From positions 1 through 38,618 of the IMG/VR virus record IMGVR_UViG_3300022221_000016: a stretch of DNA of 38,618 bases; one strand, written 5' to 3'. The position numbers and the translations under genes were made by a program. Below are positions 23,084 through 31,175 of this stretch, one piece after another. Position 1 is the first letter of the stretch. Every line of letters begins with the position of its first letter. The stretch comes from a virus. Below the pieces are notes generated by a model. The model was not told the DNA's origin and searched no databases. It saw nothing but the letters and a program-made list of their open reading frames with translations.

Positions 23084-23353
23084 TTAATCCGATACCTTTT
23101 TGACAATTACCATCCAATCACCGATATCCCTGTCGCCATCGTTTACTCCATCCAGATTAATTGAATATTCATTTAAATGCCTGTCCGATGCCTGACCAAC
23201 CAGCAGATGACAAGCCATTGCCAAATACTCAGGCGCATATTGCTGCTTGAATTCAAGCGCAAGCTTTTTTACCAATCGCCCAAGCGCTTCATCGTCCCAA
23301 TCCAGATAGGTCGGATCGTTTTGTTCTTTTTCTGTCAGAATTAACTCTGCCAT
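23084..23353 (-). CDS. Hypothetical protein between portal and head genes
   Basis: An 89-residue acidic protein, MAELILTEKEQNDPTYLDWDDEALGRLVKKLALEF..., mixed alpha/beta, ending DIGDWMVIVKKVSD. I recognise no family. It starts two bases after the portal stop and shares the portal operon. More A+T-rich than the portal gene. Confidence 0.78.
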   Translation of the reverse strand: MAELILTEKEQNDPTYLDWDDEALGRLVKKLALEFKQQYAPEYLAMACHLLVGQASDRHLNEYSINLDGVNDGDRDIGDWMVIVKKVSD

Positions 23354-23354
23354 A

Positions 23355-24974
23355 TTATTTTTCCTCCTGTGTTACCTCAAACCGCCCGGCCAGCTCTGCT
23401 GCTGCAAAGGCATCCCGCAGGGTGGCGGCCAGGGCCGCGTCATCCATGTCTTTAAACATGGTGTTAATGCCGTTTAACACCTCCTCAAGGGAGGCTGCAT
23501 TGGCAACCAGGTTACGCACCGGATCGGTCAGTTTCTGGAACGCAGCCAGCGCTTGTTCATCGAGTTGATTGATGTAGTGATCAGCCACGTCCAGGTGATT
23601 GGCATTGTGTTTTAGTGCAGCCGTGCTGCAATGCGGGCAACCGGTGTGTCGACCAGACAGACCTTCAGTACCCGTATTACCATCAGGCAGCTCGGGCGGT
23701 GTAACGGTCTTTCGCTGCAGGATGGGCTCGTCGCCTTCGCGCTCCGGTATGCGCAGTTTGTTGGTGACATGTTTGGTGGGTATAGGTACGCCGATATCCA
23801 CCAGGGGCGGCAGCGCTTCAGAATACAACTTAATGTCATCCGGCTCTTCGCAATCAAGCATCAATCGCGGACAGCGATGCATACCGTCAATGCGCAGACC
23901 GTTCAACACAACGAGCGGATAAACCAGATCACGGGTTAATGTGCTGCTCACCTGGCGCGCATCAGCACGGGTCAGATCATGACGCACTTCATTGTGTACA
24001 TTACCCAGGGCGTTAGTGCTGCTTTTACCATCAGCCTGGCTGGTGAGTGTTGCGCCGACGATGACTTTGGACTGAGTGCGTTCGCACCAGTCAGTCATGG
24101 AGTTGTAAGGGCCTTCGCTGCCTTTGGCTGCCTCCTTGAAGTCGATCATCATGCCTTGCGGTACGATACCGGCGGCCGCATGACCAATGTTAACCACGGC
24201 GCGCATCAGCGTGCGCTTTTCTTCGTCGCTTGCACCGGACTGGTACGTACCCAGGCGCAAGGGCAGGCCGTAGATCTCGAGGAACTCGGCCAGGTCGCGG
24301 ACGCTGTAGTTTTTAAACAAGAACGGCCAGGCCAGAACACGATGCAATCCGCCGCGTGCGACGTGACCACTCTTGGTCTTGTGCTTGTGCACGATCCAGC
24401 CGAACGGGTTGAGCGGCTCACCATCCATCACACCATCGCGACGCAGTCGTATCTCGCTCTGATCGTTTGGATTGATCGTAAACCAGGACTGTGGTCGGTA
24501 AATGATTGCCTTGGGCAGGCGTTCGTGTTTGCTGGCCATGTCCCATCCATCAAACTCCAAACACGAAAAGCTTTTGCCGATGGCGTCGGCCATATCGAAG
24601 ATCACATCTTCAAAGTCATTAATGCCTTGCAGCAGTTCATTGGCCTGCTCGGTGATCTTCTTTTCCTGTGCTGTCGGGTTGGGCGGTGGCTCCAGATACC
24701 AGTCCAGGGATTGCAGCGCCAGCTTGCGCTTTTGCATCTCGGCAAAGATATGGCCGTCGCGTTCTTCCATGTCTTCATACAGTTCACACTGTGCACGGAT
24801 GTCACCACATTCCGCTTGCTGCAGAATTGACGCCAGTTTGGCTGGCGTTAAACCCCGAACCGGGTGGTTGGCAAATTCATGGTGCAGGCTGGCAACCTGA
24901 CTGGTTTGTGATTCCACCAGCTCCTTTGTCTTTATCGGGTTGCCGTTTATGTCGACGATACGACCCTCAGGCAT
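23355..24974 (-). CDS. Portal protein, DUF935 family (Mu gp29)
   Basis: A 539-residue portal protein. MPEGRIVDINGNPIKTKELVESQT, VRGLTPAKLASILQQAECGDIRAQCELYEDMEERDGHIFAEMQKRKLALQSLDW and FRYKNYSVRDLAEFLEIYGLPLRLG-like stretches identify DUF935. It forms the dodecameric vertex ring through which DNA passes. I chose the ATG at 24974, which has GGAGG upstream, not the longer frame to 25091 that runs into the gene before. CPHCSTAALKHN near residue ~440 looks like a metal-binding Cys-x-x-Cys insert seen in several Mu-like portals. Confidence 0.95.
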   Translation of the reverse strand: MPEGRIVDINGNPIKTKELVESQTSQVASLHHEFANHPVRGLTPAKLASILQQAECGDIRAQCELYEDMEERDGHIFAEMQKRKLALQSLDWYLEPPPNPTAQEKKITEQANELLQGINDFEDVIFDMADAIGKSFSCLEFDGWDMASKHERLPKAIIYRPQSWFTINPNDQSEIRLRRDGVMDGEPLNPFGWIVHKHKTKSGHVARGGLHRVLAWPFLFKNYSVRDLAEFLEIYGLPLRLGTYQSGASDEEKRTLMRAVVNIGHAAAGIVPQGMMIDFKEAAKGSEGPYNSMTDWCERTQSKVIVGATLTSQADGKSSTNALGNVHNEVRHDLTRADARQVSSTLTRDLVYPLVVLNGLRIDGMHRCPRLMLDCEEPDDIKLYSEALPPLVDIGVPIPTKHVTNKLRIPEREGDEPILQRKTVTPPELPDGNTGTEGLSGRHTGCPHCSTAALKHNANHLDVADHYINQLDEQALAAFQKLTDPVRNLVANAASLEEVLNGINTMFKDMDDAALAATLRDAFAAAELAGRFEVTQEEK

Positions 24975-25245
24975 GATGGCCTCCGATTTGTTTGATGTAG
25001 TGTGCGCTGACCTCCCGCGCACCATGTTCGCGAGCATCCTGTATTTTTGTGCCCATAACAAACAGGTATTTTTTCGACGATCCTTTGTCACAGGAGATCA
25101 TCTGTTGGCCTATGCCAATCTGCACAGCGATCTTCTTTAGTTCGGCGTCCGCCTGCTTTGGATTGGCGCAGTCGGAGAACAGCTTGGTGCCATAGGTACG
25201 ATTACCTTTGTAATAGCAGGATATGGGTTGTTCAAATACTACCAT
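24967..25245 (-). CDS. Hypothetical protein between terminase and portal
   Basis: A 92-residue protein. MVVFEQPISCYYKGNRTYGTKLFSDC..., then IGIGQQMISCDKGSSKKYLFVMGTKIQDAREHGAREVSAHYIKQI. Ends with an amphipathic helix. No family recognised. Overlaps the terminase stop by 7 bases and the portal start by 8, so it is embedded in the packaging operon. Confidence 0.82.
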   Translation of the reverse strand: MVVFEQPISCYYKGNRTYGTKLFSDCANPKQADAELKKIAVQIGIGQQMISCDKGSSKKYLFVMGTKIQDAREHGAREVSAHYIKQIGGHHA

Positions 25246-26900
25246 GCGCCTTTTTCTCCGAAGTTAAAAACTGAATCGTGATCGTCAACATCACCCGGCA
25301 AATCCCAGCGTGATGATTTGTTGGGCGCTGCCTCATATTCAATGGGTGCAACGTCCATGCGTCTGGCGCGATCCGCCATTGCCAGGGCGATTGCACTATC
25401 CCCATGCCGCATGAATTTCTCATTCTTGGTGTCTTTCTGCCGCAGTGCCGGCAACTTGATAATGCCGTTTATCAACTGCAGGGCGCGGATGTCATTTTTC
25501 ACATCTGCGTCGATAGGGATATCGATGGTGCCGTCTTCAAAGGCCGACTGGAACAGCACCATGTTTTCCCGATACCAACTATCACTCAGCATGACCATCT
25601 CGATGCGATGATGGCCATATTTTTCAGCAGTGAATTCGGCTGTTGTAAAACCGTTGCCGGTGGCGTCCAGTGCTGCGCCATAGAAGCGAGGCAGGTGGTC
25701 GATGATGTACCAGAGGATCTGTTGCTGTTCTCTGGTCGGGACGTTTTTCATTTCAACCATGAAAGGGATCTGCAGGGTAAGGTTCTGCAATATCGCACCA
25801 GGTGCAATTACCGCAAAGTCGGCATAGCGAGCATAGTCACTGCCCAGGACGTGACGCAGGTTTTGGTTTAACATTTTTACTAGCGGCGCTAAATGGTCCT
25901 GTATCCACGACTCGATATAAGAGTAACGGTAGCTTTCCGATTTAAGTGCAAACTCATTGTCCAGAGCCAAGCGCAGGATCGGCCGCGCTTCTTTCATGCA
26001 GTTGTCGATCCAGATGCCGGGGATGGCCACGCCACTCCCTTCTCTAGGTATGCCGTCCAGCTCTTCGCGCATAGCATCTTTTCTCGCGCCATAGGCACCG
26101 CGCACTTTCTTGTACCACTTTACTTTGCCTTCCTCGGTCGGCGTCCAGCCTTTAACAAAGCAGACCCGCTCATAGAGTCCATTGGTAACCGCATCGTCAA
26201 AGTAGACGCTGTATACCTTGAATTGATAAATGCCTTTTTTGCTATCTTTGATGAGCTGATTAAACGGGTTGTCAGCGCCATTGTGTGTGCTGATGATGCG
26301 TATCTTGCCACCCCAAATGATCAGTGCCAGACAGGCTTCGATGACTGCGTCGACATTGGCATGGAAGGCAGCCTCATCGATGATGACGATACCCTGCAGG
26401 CCACGAATGTTGGCCGGGTTGGATGACAATGCCACAATTTGAAAACCTGTGGCATAGCGTATTCGATAGCCGGTGATGTGTTTGCTGCTGCCATCCGGTT
26501 GCTGGTCTTCAAACAGAAAGACCTCGATACCGTGCCAGCCATCGGCCATAGCCGACGACATAACCTTGGACATGTGGGCGCAGTAGCCAATAAACTCCAG
26601 ACCTTTCTCTTTGGTGTCGCCGATGTAGTAGACGTTGTCACCACCGGCGCTTTTTTTGCTAGCACTCGTTATCGCCGAGTCCAGTGCCGTGGCATAAGTA
26701 ATACCTGTGCGCCGGCCTTTGTCGGCTATGGTCAGGTCGTAGGCAGCACACAACGACAACCACTCGCGCTGGTGTTGCATGAGTACACCATCAGCCAGCG
26801 GATTCAGGTTGTGCGGGATCTCACGCACTGTGGGCGGCAACTCATCCCAGCCGACATTGCGGATGACATCTGTGGGGATCGCATTGCTAGACATAGACAT
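25239..26900 (-). CDS. Large terminase subunit (Mu gp28)
   Basis: A 553-residue packaging motor. ATPase: KGRRTGIT (residues 61-68, Mu-type Walker A) and IVIIDEAAF (171-179, Walker B with catalytic Glu). RIISTHNGADNPFN is motif III. Nuclease: GSDYARYADFAV with Asp355 and Asp361, GAALDATGNG, and HGDSAIALAMA near the C-terminus supply metal ligands. In Mu it packages host-flanked phage DNA by headful cutting. The start has two alternatives (MSMSSN) two codons apart. Confidence 0.96.
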   Translation of the reverse strand: MSMSSNAIPTDVIRNVGWDELPPTVREIPHNLNPLADGVLMQHQREWLSLCAAYDLTIADKGRRTGITYATALDSAITSASKKSAGGDNVYYIGDTKEKGLEFIGYCAHMSKVMSSAMADGWHGIEVFLFEDQQPDGSSKHITGYRIRYATGFQIVALSSNPANIRGLQGIVIIDEAAFHANVDAVIEACLALIIWGGKIRIISTHNGADNPFNQLIKDSKKGIYQFKVYSVYFDDAVTNGLYERVCFVKGWTPTEEGKVKWYKKVRGAYGARKDAMREELDGIPREGSGVAIPGIWIDNCMKEARPILRLALDNEFALKSESYRYSYIESWIQDHLAPLVKMLNQNLRHVLGSDYARYADFAVIAPGAILQNLTLQIPFMVEMKNVPTREQQQILWYIIDHLPRFYGAALDATGNGFTTAEFTAEKYGHHRIEMVMLSDSWYRENMVLFQSAFEDGTIDIPIDADVKNDIRALQLINGIIKLPALRQKDTKNEKFMRHGDSAIALAMADRARRMDVAPIEYEAAPNKSSRWDLPGDVDDHDSVFNFGEKGAW

Positions 26901-27048
26901 TAAACAGATGGACCAAGAGATAAATAACCGCTGCGGATATCATGCCGCTGAGTTGGCGCGGGAACACATCCCAGCCTGGCACCAAGTTTTCCAGCGCAGT
27001 CATCAGGCCAAGCACTGCCAGCAAATAAACAAACAAACCAAATATCAT
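26887..27048 (-). CDS. Small two-helix membrane protein
   Basis: A 53-residue protein with two hydrophobic helices: MIFGLFVYLLAVLGLMTAL (1-19) and MISAAVIYLLVHLFNVYV (36-53). Start ATG shares ATGA with the upstream stop, and the end overlaps the terminase start by 14 bases, so it is tightly coupled. No family known. A short hydrophobic hairpin protein in this phage without a recognised endolysin makes a lysis role possible but unproven. Confidence 0.7.
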   Translation of the reverse strand: MIFGLFVYLLAVLGLMTALENLVPGWDVFPRQLSGMISAAVIYLLVHLFNVYV

Positions 27049-27905
27049 CACTTCACTCCCAGGACTTTTTCGCGCCAGAATTGCGCCTGCTCTTCACTCA
27101 TACCTTGCTCATGGGCGGCCACAGACACGGCTTCTGCGGCATCGTTCAGCGCCTTCTGTCTGGCCGCCTGTTCGATTTGGAATTTACGCGTGTTGATGTC
27201 GCTCCGGTTCAGTGAGGCAATGGAGCGGATCAGAGCGGGCAGTTTGATGCCTTCGGAGTACTTCCGCTCACGGATGATCGCCATCATCTCTTGTTGTGCC
27301 AGCGCTGTCAGTGTTTGATTCATCGCCGCGCCATCATCACCAACCACTTCGGCGAATGCCTTGGCCATTTCGATTGATTGTCTTAAATTGATCTGTTCAT
27401 CTTTGAATTTCTTGCCGTATCGACCAATCGCCGACTTACTGATTACATAACCTTGCTGCGCCAGCAGATCAGCGAGCTGGACATAGCCGGTGAAGTTGCG
27501 GCTGACCAGTTCCTGGTCCAGCCACGCCTTGGCCTCGGGCGGCAGCAAATCAATGGTCGACACCTGGCCGCACTGTGTGTCACTGGCAGACTCCGGCACT
27601 GTAGTGGTGTGGTAGATGTCATAATCACCAAATGGCTCCGATGACTCCAGCCAACGAACGCCCAGCGCACCGATGCGTCCAGCCATCCAGTTACAATCGT
27701 CCACCCTGATGATGCGCACCATAGAGACGGACTCCAGATAGGTTAACGACAGGCGGATGTCCTCTATCTGTGGTGACAGCTCCCGATCCGGTCGCATCGC
27801 ATACAGGATGGCCGCCTCGCCCATCGGCTCTGGCGCTGAACGCTGCAACGCCTGCAAGACACGCAGGCGTCGCAATCGAGTGATGTGTTGATTGTTATTG
27901 GTCAT
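27048..27905 (-). CDS. Fused gp26-like winged helix and DUF3486 (gp27) protein
   Basis: A 285-residue protein. Residues ~5-95 match the VpaChn25_0724/Mu gp26-like winged helix (RRLRVLQALQRSAPEPMGEAAILYAM, then LTYLESVSMVRIIRV). From ~115 on it is DUF3486: STIDLLPPEAKAWLDQELVSRNFTGYVQLADLLAQQGYVISKSAIGRYGKKFK, the pattern of a small-terminase-like DNA-recognition protein. In Mu these are separate genes. The C-terminal 60 residues (QAARQKALNDAAEAVSVAAHEQG) are helical. I chose the ATG at 27905. Confidence 0.9.
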   Translation of the reverse strand: MTNNNQHITRLRRLRVLQALQRSAPEPMGEAAILYAMRPDRELSPQIEDIRLSLTYLESVSMVRIIRVDDCNWMAGRIGALGVRWLESSEPFGDYDIYHTTTVPESASDTQCGQVSTIDLLPPEAKAWLDQELVSRNFTGYVQLADLLAQQGYVISKSAIGRYGKKFKDEQINLRQSIEMAKAFAEVVGDDGAAMNQTLTALAQQEMMAIIRERKYSEGIKLPALIRSIASLNRSDINTRKFQIEQAARQKALNDAAEAVSVAAHEQGMSEEQAQFWREKVLGVK

Positions 27906-28287
27906 CTGGGGATGCAACCGAATTATTGTTTGAGCCTGATGTCTTTCCGATCAACCGATTAAGATCACGCGCTATTGCGTCGACCTTGTGAAATACGGCC
28001 GCAAAATTATCGCTCACCATTTTTCCCAACGCCTCATAGTCTCGATCATGTTCCGTTTTGCGCACATAATCCTTGTGCACCTCATCGGTTAGTTTACGTA
28101 TGGTCTTGTCGTTGTCGCCGATTGCTTTTTCATTTTTATCCAGACGACCGGCGTGAGCCACGAAACGCTTCTCCACATCATCACGGTGTTTATCGAGCGA
28201 TGTAAAAATAAACTTAAGCAGACCATATATGGAAGCAATGATTGCACCGACGATACCGGCCAGCATGTAGACATCATTCAAAGTCAT
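27895..28287 (-). CDS. Membrane-anchored coiled-coil protein (DUF2730/gp25-like or i-spanin-like)
   Basis: A 130-residue protein with one N-terminal membrane helix (residues ~9-29, MLAGIVGAIIASIYGLLKFIF) and a long charged helical region (LDKHRDDVEKRFVAHAGRLDKNEKAIGDNDKTIRKL). Mu gp25 (DUF2730) has the same topology and place, directly before gp26/gp27. The same topology would also fit an inner-membrane spanin. It overlaps the DksA-like gene by 4 bases. Confidence 0.75.
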   Translation of the reverse strand: MTLNDVYMLAGIVGAIIASIYGLLKFIFTSLDKHRDDVEKRFVAHAGRLDKNEKAIGDNDKTIRKLTDEVHKDYVRKTEHDRDYEALGKMVSDNFAAVFHKVDAIARDLNRLIGKTSGSNNNSVASPDDQ

Positions 28288-28514
28288 TGTTTACTTTCCC
28301 ATGCAGTTTTGCAGCCAACACATCTGACTGCGTTTGGTTTTATTTTAAGACGTTGAGGATCAATAGGCCTCTCACAATCGAGACAGATAACAATGCCGGA
28401 CGAATCACTCTTCTGTGATTCACCGCGCCCCTTATCCGGCGCTGACAAGGCGTTCTGCAGCGCAATCTGCCTATCCTGCATTTCATACTCTTTTGCGCGG
28501 TCTGCTTCATCCAT
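28284..28514 (-). CDS. TraR/DksA-type zinc-finger protein
   Basis: A 76-residue protein: N-terminal helix MDEADRAKEYEMQDRQIALQNALS and a C-terminal four-Cys finger ICLDCERPIDPQRL...VRCVGCKTAWE (Cys-x-x-Cys...Cys-x-x-Cys), the TraR/DksA family. TraR-type proteins bind RNA polymerase through the secondary channel and tune transcription. Corresponds to the zinc-finger gene found at this place in Mu-like phages. Overlaps the holin-like gene by 8 bases. Confidence 0.93.
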   Translation of the reverse strand: MDEADRAKEYEMQDRQIALQNALSAPDKGRGESQKSDSSGIVICLDCERPIDPQRLKIKPNAVRCVGCKTAWESKQ

Positions 28515-28740
28515 GCTCAGCTTTGTCCTTTTCTTTCCATTCGCGGGTTAACCACACACCCAGGACTGCGCCTACGGCCATTGCAAATTCACCGCCGGAC
28601 ATGGCCGGTACTACGCCCAACACACCGAGCGACAGACCGGCCAGGACAAACTTAATAATGACGACAACAAAGGCGACCGCCACAAACAGCAGGGTGGTGG
28701 ATTCTTTGTTGCGACTATCGAGGATGGTGATCATTTTCAT
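28507..28740 (-). CDS. Holin-like two-helix membrane protein
   Basis: A 77-residue protein with membrane helices at ~14-41 (TTLLFVAVAFVVVIIKFVLAGLSLGVLGVV) and ~50-66 (FAMAVGAVLGVWLT), and a charged end REWKEKDKAEHG. This is class-II holin-like topology, and it is first in the late operon, where Mu has lys. A GTG at 28746 and another ATG at 28734 are alternative starts; none has a ribosome site, in keeping with a very short or absent leader after the putative late promoter. No endolysin follows. Confidence 0.75.
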   Translation of the reverse strand: MKMITILDSRNKESTTLLFVAVAFVVVIIKFVLAGLSLGVLGVVPAMSGGEFAMAVGAVLGVWLTREWKEKDKAEHG

Positions 28741-28746
28741 GATCAC

Positions 28747-28793
28747 AGATTAATGGGATAGGGTTTGTTGATACAGGCCTGAAGCATTTCAGG
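28747..28793 (-). promoter_or_regulatory. Activator-dependent late promoter before the holin-like gene
   Basis: CCTGAA-GCAT-TTCAGG (28778-28793) is the partner of the dyad at 20226-20241, with identical 6-bp arms. On the minus strand ATTAAT follows 23 bases later, then CTGT and the gene. Both sites also share ATCCC before the -10. It lies 58 bp downstream of the Mor-like gene, at the Plys position of Mu. Confidence 0.65.
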
Positions 28794-28850
28794 TGCAGCA
28801 GGATTTAAACGGCAATGACACACCGATCATATCCCGGCATGAGGGTAACG

Positions 28851-29258
28851 TCAAAAGAGAGAGGATTGGCGGGTGTCGGCGTGTTTGAATTTGGCGAGGA
28901 TGATCCAGATCATGCGCTCGGTGAGGTCGTATTCACGGGACAGCGAGAGGGCGGTTTCTCCCAAGGCATAGCGGTGGAAGATCTGCCGGTCTCGCACGGC
29001 GATGATCGCTTTCTTGCAGTTGGGGATGTTGTACAAATCTGAGCCGCCATAATTCTTCACCAGTGCTATGGCGGTTGTCTTTCCCAGACTATCAACCAGA
29101 GGATGATCGTCTTCAATCACCCTGGGCACGTGTAAGCGCATCGTGCCGCCATAGCGGCTGACCAACGTCAGCGTGGAGACCAGGCCAAGCGCAACCACAT
29201 ACTCCTGCAGGGATGCAGGCAGATCGTCGGTGGTGAGCTGTGACAGGTTAGTGTTCAT
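28851..29258 (-). CDS. mor: Mor/C-family transcription activator
   Basis: A 135-residue protein of the Mor family: LPASLQEYVVALGLVSTLTLVSRYGGTMRLHVPR, LVDSLGKTTAIALVKNYGGSDLYNIPNC forms the dimerisation part, and RDRQIFHRYALGETALSLSREYDLTERMIWIILAKF (~90-125) the helix-turn-helix. Mor dimers bind dyads near -43 and recruit RNA polymerase. Only one such gene is visible (Mu has Mor and C), and the two conserved dyads (20226 and 28778) are its likely targets. It ends the early operon. Confidence 0.95.
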   Translation of the reverse strand: MNTNLSQLTTDDLPASLQEYVVALGLVSTLTLVSRYGGTMRLHVPRVIEDDHPLVDSLGKTTAIALVKNYGGSDLYNIPNCKKAIIAVRDRQIFHRYALGETALSLSREYDLTERMIWIILAKFKHADTRQSSLF

Positions 29259-29478
29259 TTAAAAGCTGTTTAATCTTCGTTAATTCGTCGACTGCTGCAT
29301 CACTGGTATAGACGGCAGAAGGTTTTTTTGTTTGTTTCGCCGGTTCCATTTTTGGCTTCTTGCGCAGGGTATAGGCAGCAGCCAGGTTCTCTGCTTCCTG
29401 CCGGGACAGGCCGCCATCAAACTCCATGATGGCGGCACGTTCTTCGAGATCTTCTTGTTCATCGTCGGTCACTACCAC
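29248..29478 (-). CDS. Hypothetical early protein
   Basis: A 76-residue acidic protein: MVVTDDEQEDLEERAAIMEFDGGLSRQEAENLAA. The stretch RAAIMEFDGGLSRQEAE resembles a short helix shared by several phage and plasmid proteins with (R)AAI(x)EFDGGL(x)R..AE, sometimes attached to replication or DNA-modification proteins. It overlaps mor by 11 bases and the ASCH-like gene by 7, so it is in the early operon. Confidence 0.82.
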   Translation of the reverse strand: MVVTDDEQEDLEERAAIMEFDGGLSRQEAENLAAAYTLRKKPKMEPAKQTKKPSAVYTSDAAVDELTKIKQLLNEH

Positions 29479-29861
29479 TTGATAATGTCGCCGTAAAACG
29501 GCAGTCCCTGCTTGCGGAAGTAAGCATCAAAGTCGGCAGAGGTATCAAAACCATCCAGCATGGCCAGCTCATATTTCTCTGAGACAGATAGTTTTATACC
29601 GTTTACTGTTACGGACAAAGCATAATCAACGAACGACTGTTGTGCGCCGCAGTGTTCGACCTGGATTAAAATATCGTCGACACACAGGCATTCCTGATCG
29701 TCGATTATTTTTTGGCATGATCTGGTTCGCATGCCGGTATATATCTGTAGCATGTCGCCCGGACTGGCCTGGCGTTTTCTTTTTCTCCTGATGGTTTGGG
29801 ATTTAACCCCAGCCCGAATATCGTCGACAAACTGCTTTTGAAAGTTATATGCGACCATCAC
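29472..29861 (-). CDS. ASCH/PUA-like domain protein
   Basis: A 129-residue protein. MVAYNFQKQFVDDIRAGVKSQTIRRKRKRQASPGDMLQIYTGMRTRSCQKI matches the phage ASCH-type pattern: F...I..G.K.qTIR..R......G..l.lytg.Rt..c. ASCH domains are RNA- or nucleotide-binding folds related to PUA. The function in phages is unknown. It follows the small gene before with a 4-base overlap. Confidence 0.85.
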   Translation of the reverse strand: MMVAYNFQKQFVDDIRAGVKSQTIRRKRKRQASPGDMLQIYTGMRTRSCQKIIDDQECLCVDDILIQVEHCGAQQSFVDYALSVTVNGIKLSVSEKYELAMLDGFDTSADFDAYFRKQGLPFYGDIIKW

Positions 29862-30058
29862 TTTTTGCCTTTTATCAACTTGGATATTCTGGCGCGGACA
29901 GCTTTTTCCCGCGACACTTCTTTACGATCTCGGCAGCCGATTAACAGATCGCAAAGCACAACCGGATCGCTTTCGTGGTGCAGAGATATCTCACAATCGG
30001 ATACTGATGTGTTGATTAGAGAGGAAATTCTTTTTTTCCGTTTTTCTTCTTTATTCAT
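29858..30058 (-). CDS. Hypothetical small basic protein
   Basis: A 66-residue protein, MNKEEKRKKRISSLINTS..., basic at both ends (ARISKLIKGKK). No family known. Overlaps gemA and the ASCH-like gene by 4 bases each (ATGA). The 5' end is A-rich. Confidence 0.75.
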   Translation of the reverse strand: MNKEEKRKKRISSLINTSVSDCEISLHHESDPVVLCDLLIGCRDRKEVSREKAVRARISKLIKGKK

Positions 30059-30504
30059 CTTTTTCTTAACCCCTTACGGTTGGCGTTGCGATACAGTGCC
30101 GCGACGATACCTTTGAGCTGTTCAACGCTGCACCATTCAAATCGGTCGACCTTGTACATGTGTTTGGCGATACCATCGGCATATTCGGTTGGCTTATCCG
30201 CCTCGGCCAGCTGCGCATTGATCTTCTTCACCAGCCCTTCTTTGTCGGCTGCCGGGGTGGTGCGTGCCTGTAGGTTCTTTATCGCTACGTCCGCGCCGCT
30301 TTGTTTGAGGTACTGAATCACCTTGCGCCGCCCATACTGGTCCAGGTCGGCGGACGATTTAACCTGGGCGACGGTCCAGAGCATGGCGTGATATGTGCTC
30401 AGTATTCCTTTTTCCTTATTCCCGTCATCTTTATTAAGTCCAATCTGTTTTGCGCCCATGTGGATCATGGCCAGGTCGCGTCTGCGGCGTTCTTCTTTAG
30501 TCAT
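30055..30504 (-). CDS. gemA: GemA-like early regulatory protein (Mu gp16, DUF1018)
   Basis: A 149-residue protein. RRDLAMIHMGAKQIGLN..YHAMLWTVAQVKSSADLDQYGRRKVIQYLKQSGA is the DUF1018/GemA core, and DRFEWCSVEQLKGIVAALYRNANRKGLRKR the conserved C-terminus. In Mu, gemA affects host DNA supercoiling and gene expression. Overlaps its neighbours in the early operon. Confidence 0.94.
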   Translation of the reverse strand: MTKEERRRRDLAMIHMGAKQIGLNKDDGNKEKGILSTYHAMLWTVAQVKSSADLDQYGRRKVIQYLKQSGADVAIKNLQARTTPAADKEGLVKKINAQLAEADKPTEYADGIAKHMYKVDRFEWCSVEQLKGIVAALYRNANRKGLRKR

Positions 30505-30733
30505 TGTTTATTAACCCCTTAAGGCCGGCCGGTATTGAAGAATCGCCACGCTTTTTTAGCGCGTACTGCCAGTACCGATCTGTTCTTCTCCAGATTTCCT
30601 CGAACTCTTCAAGCAACGCTCGCGGCGCAGCCATATTGTCACCAGCCTCTTCACCTTCCTCGACAAACTCAACTACCGTTTGCGCCAGTTTTTCTGCCAT
30701 GTCCAGCACTTCATCCAATGTTGCATCAGCCAT
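30497..30733 (-). CDS. Hypothetical acidic early protein
   Basis: A 78-residue helical, acidic protein: MADATLDEVLDMAEKLAQTVVEFVEEGEEAGDNM..., then LEEFEEIWRRTDRYWQYALKKR. No family recognised, but proteins of this sort commonly precede gemA in Mu-like phages. It overlaps both neighbours by 8 bases. Confidence 0.8.
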   Translation of the reverse strand: MADATLDEVLDMAEKLAQTVVEFVEEGEEAGDNMAAPRALLEEFEEIWRRTDRYWQYALKKRGDSSIPAGLKGLINND

Positions 30734-31172
30734 TATCTTTTACCTCGGCGAGCAATTTTTTATATTCCTGATAATCAAGCACGCGGATTGATTCGTTGTG
30801 TTTAATCAGATGGCGAACAAAGGGGCCAGGACGAAGCCAGGTGCACAGGTAGTATGTTGTTTTTCTATAAATATCCTGTTTCTTAGCTTCACGCTTGCCA
30901 TAGATTTTTTCCAGTCCCGCGATCTGCTTCTTGCTGTACACCGATCTCGCAGTTGGCCGGTAAAACCGGATTGCTTCCGGGCTTGGGTCGTGACAAAACC
31001 ATTCCCCTCGTATACAGCCATTCACATAGACAATAATTTCCAGCTTGTTGTGTTTCACTCGGGTTAGATGGGCTTGTATCAAATAACCATCGCACTGCAA
31101 ATATATCGGGTTAAGAAAACAGTCCAGCTCTTCGACGAGCTTGTCCTGTTCTGCTTTTGTCAGCTTTGCCAT
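30726..31172 (-). CDS. Hypothetical early phage protein
   Basis: A 148-residue protein of mixed alpha/beta pattern: LDCFLNPIYLQCDGYLIQAHLTRVKHNKLEIIVYVNGCIRGEWF, then YSKKQIAGLEKIYGKREAKKQDIYRKTTYY. Such proteins occur in other Proteobacterial phages as unknowns. No catalytic motif visible. It follows the small gene ending at 31176 by three bases. Confidence 0.82.
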   Translation of the reverse strand: MAKLTKAEQDKLVEELDCFLNPIYLQCDGYLIQAHLTRVKHNKLEIIVYVNGCIRGEWFCHDPSPEAIRFYRPTARSVYSKKQIAGLEKIYGKREAKKQDIYRKTTYYLCTWLRPGPFVRHLIKHNESIRVLDYQEYKKLLAEVKDNG

Positions 31173-31175
31173 GCG

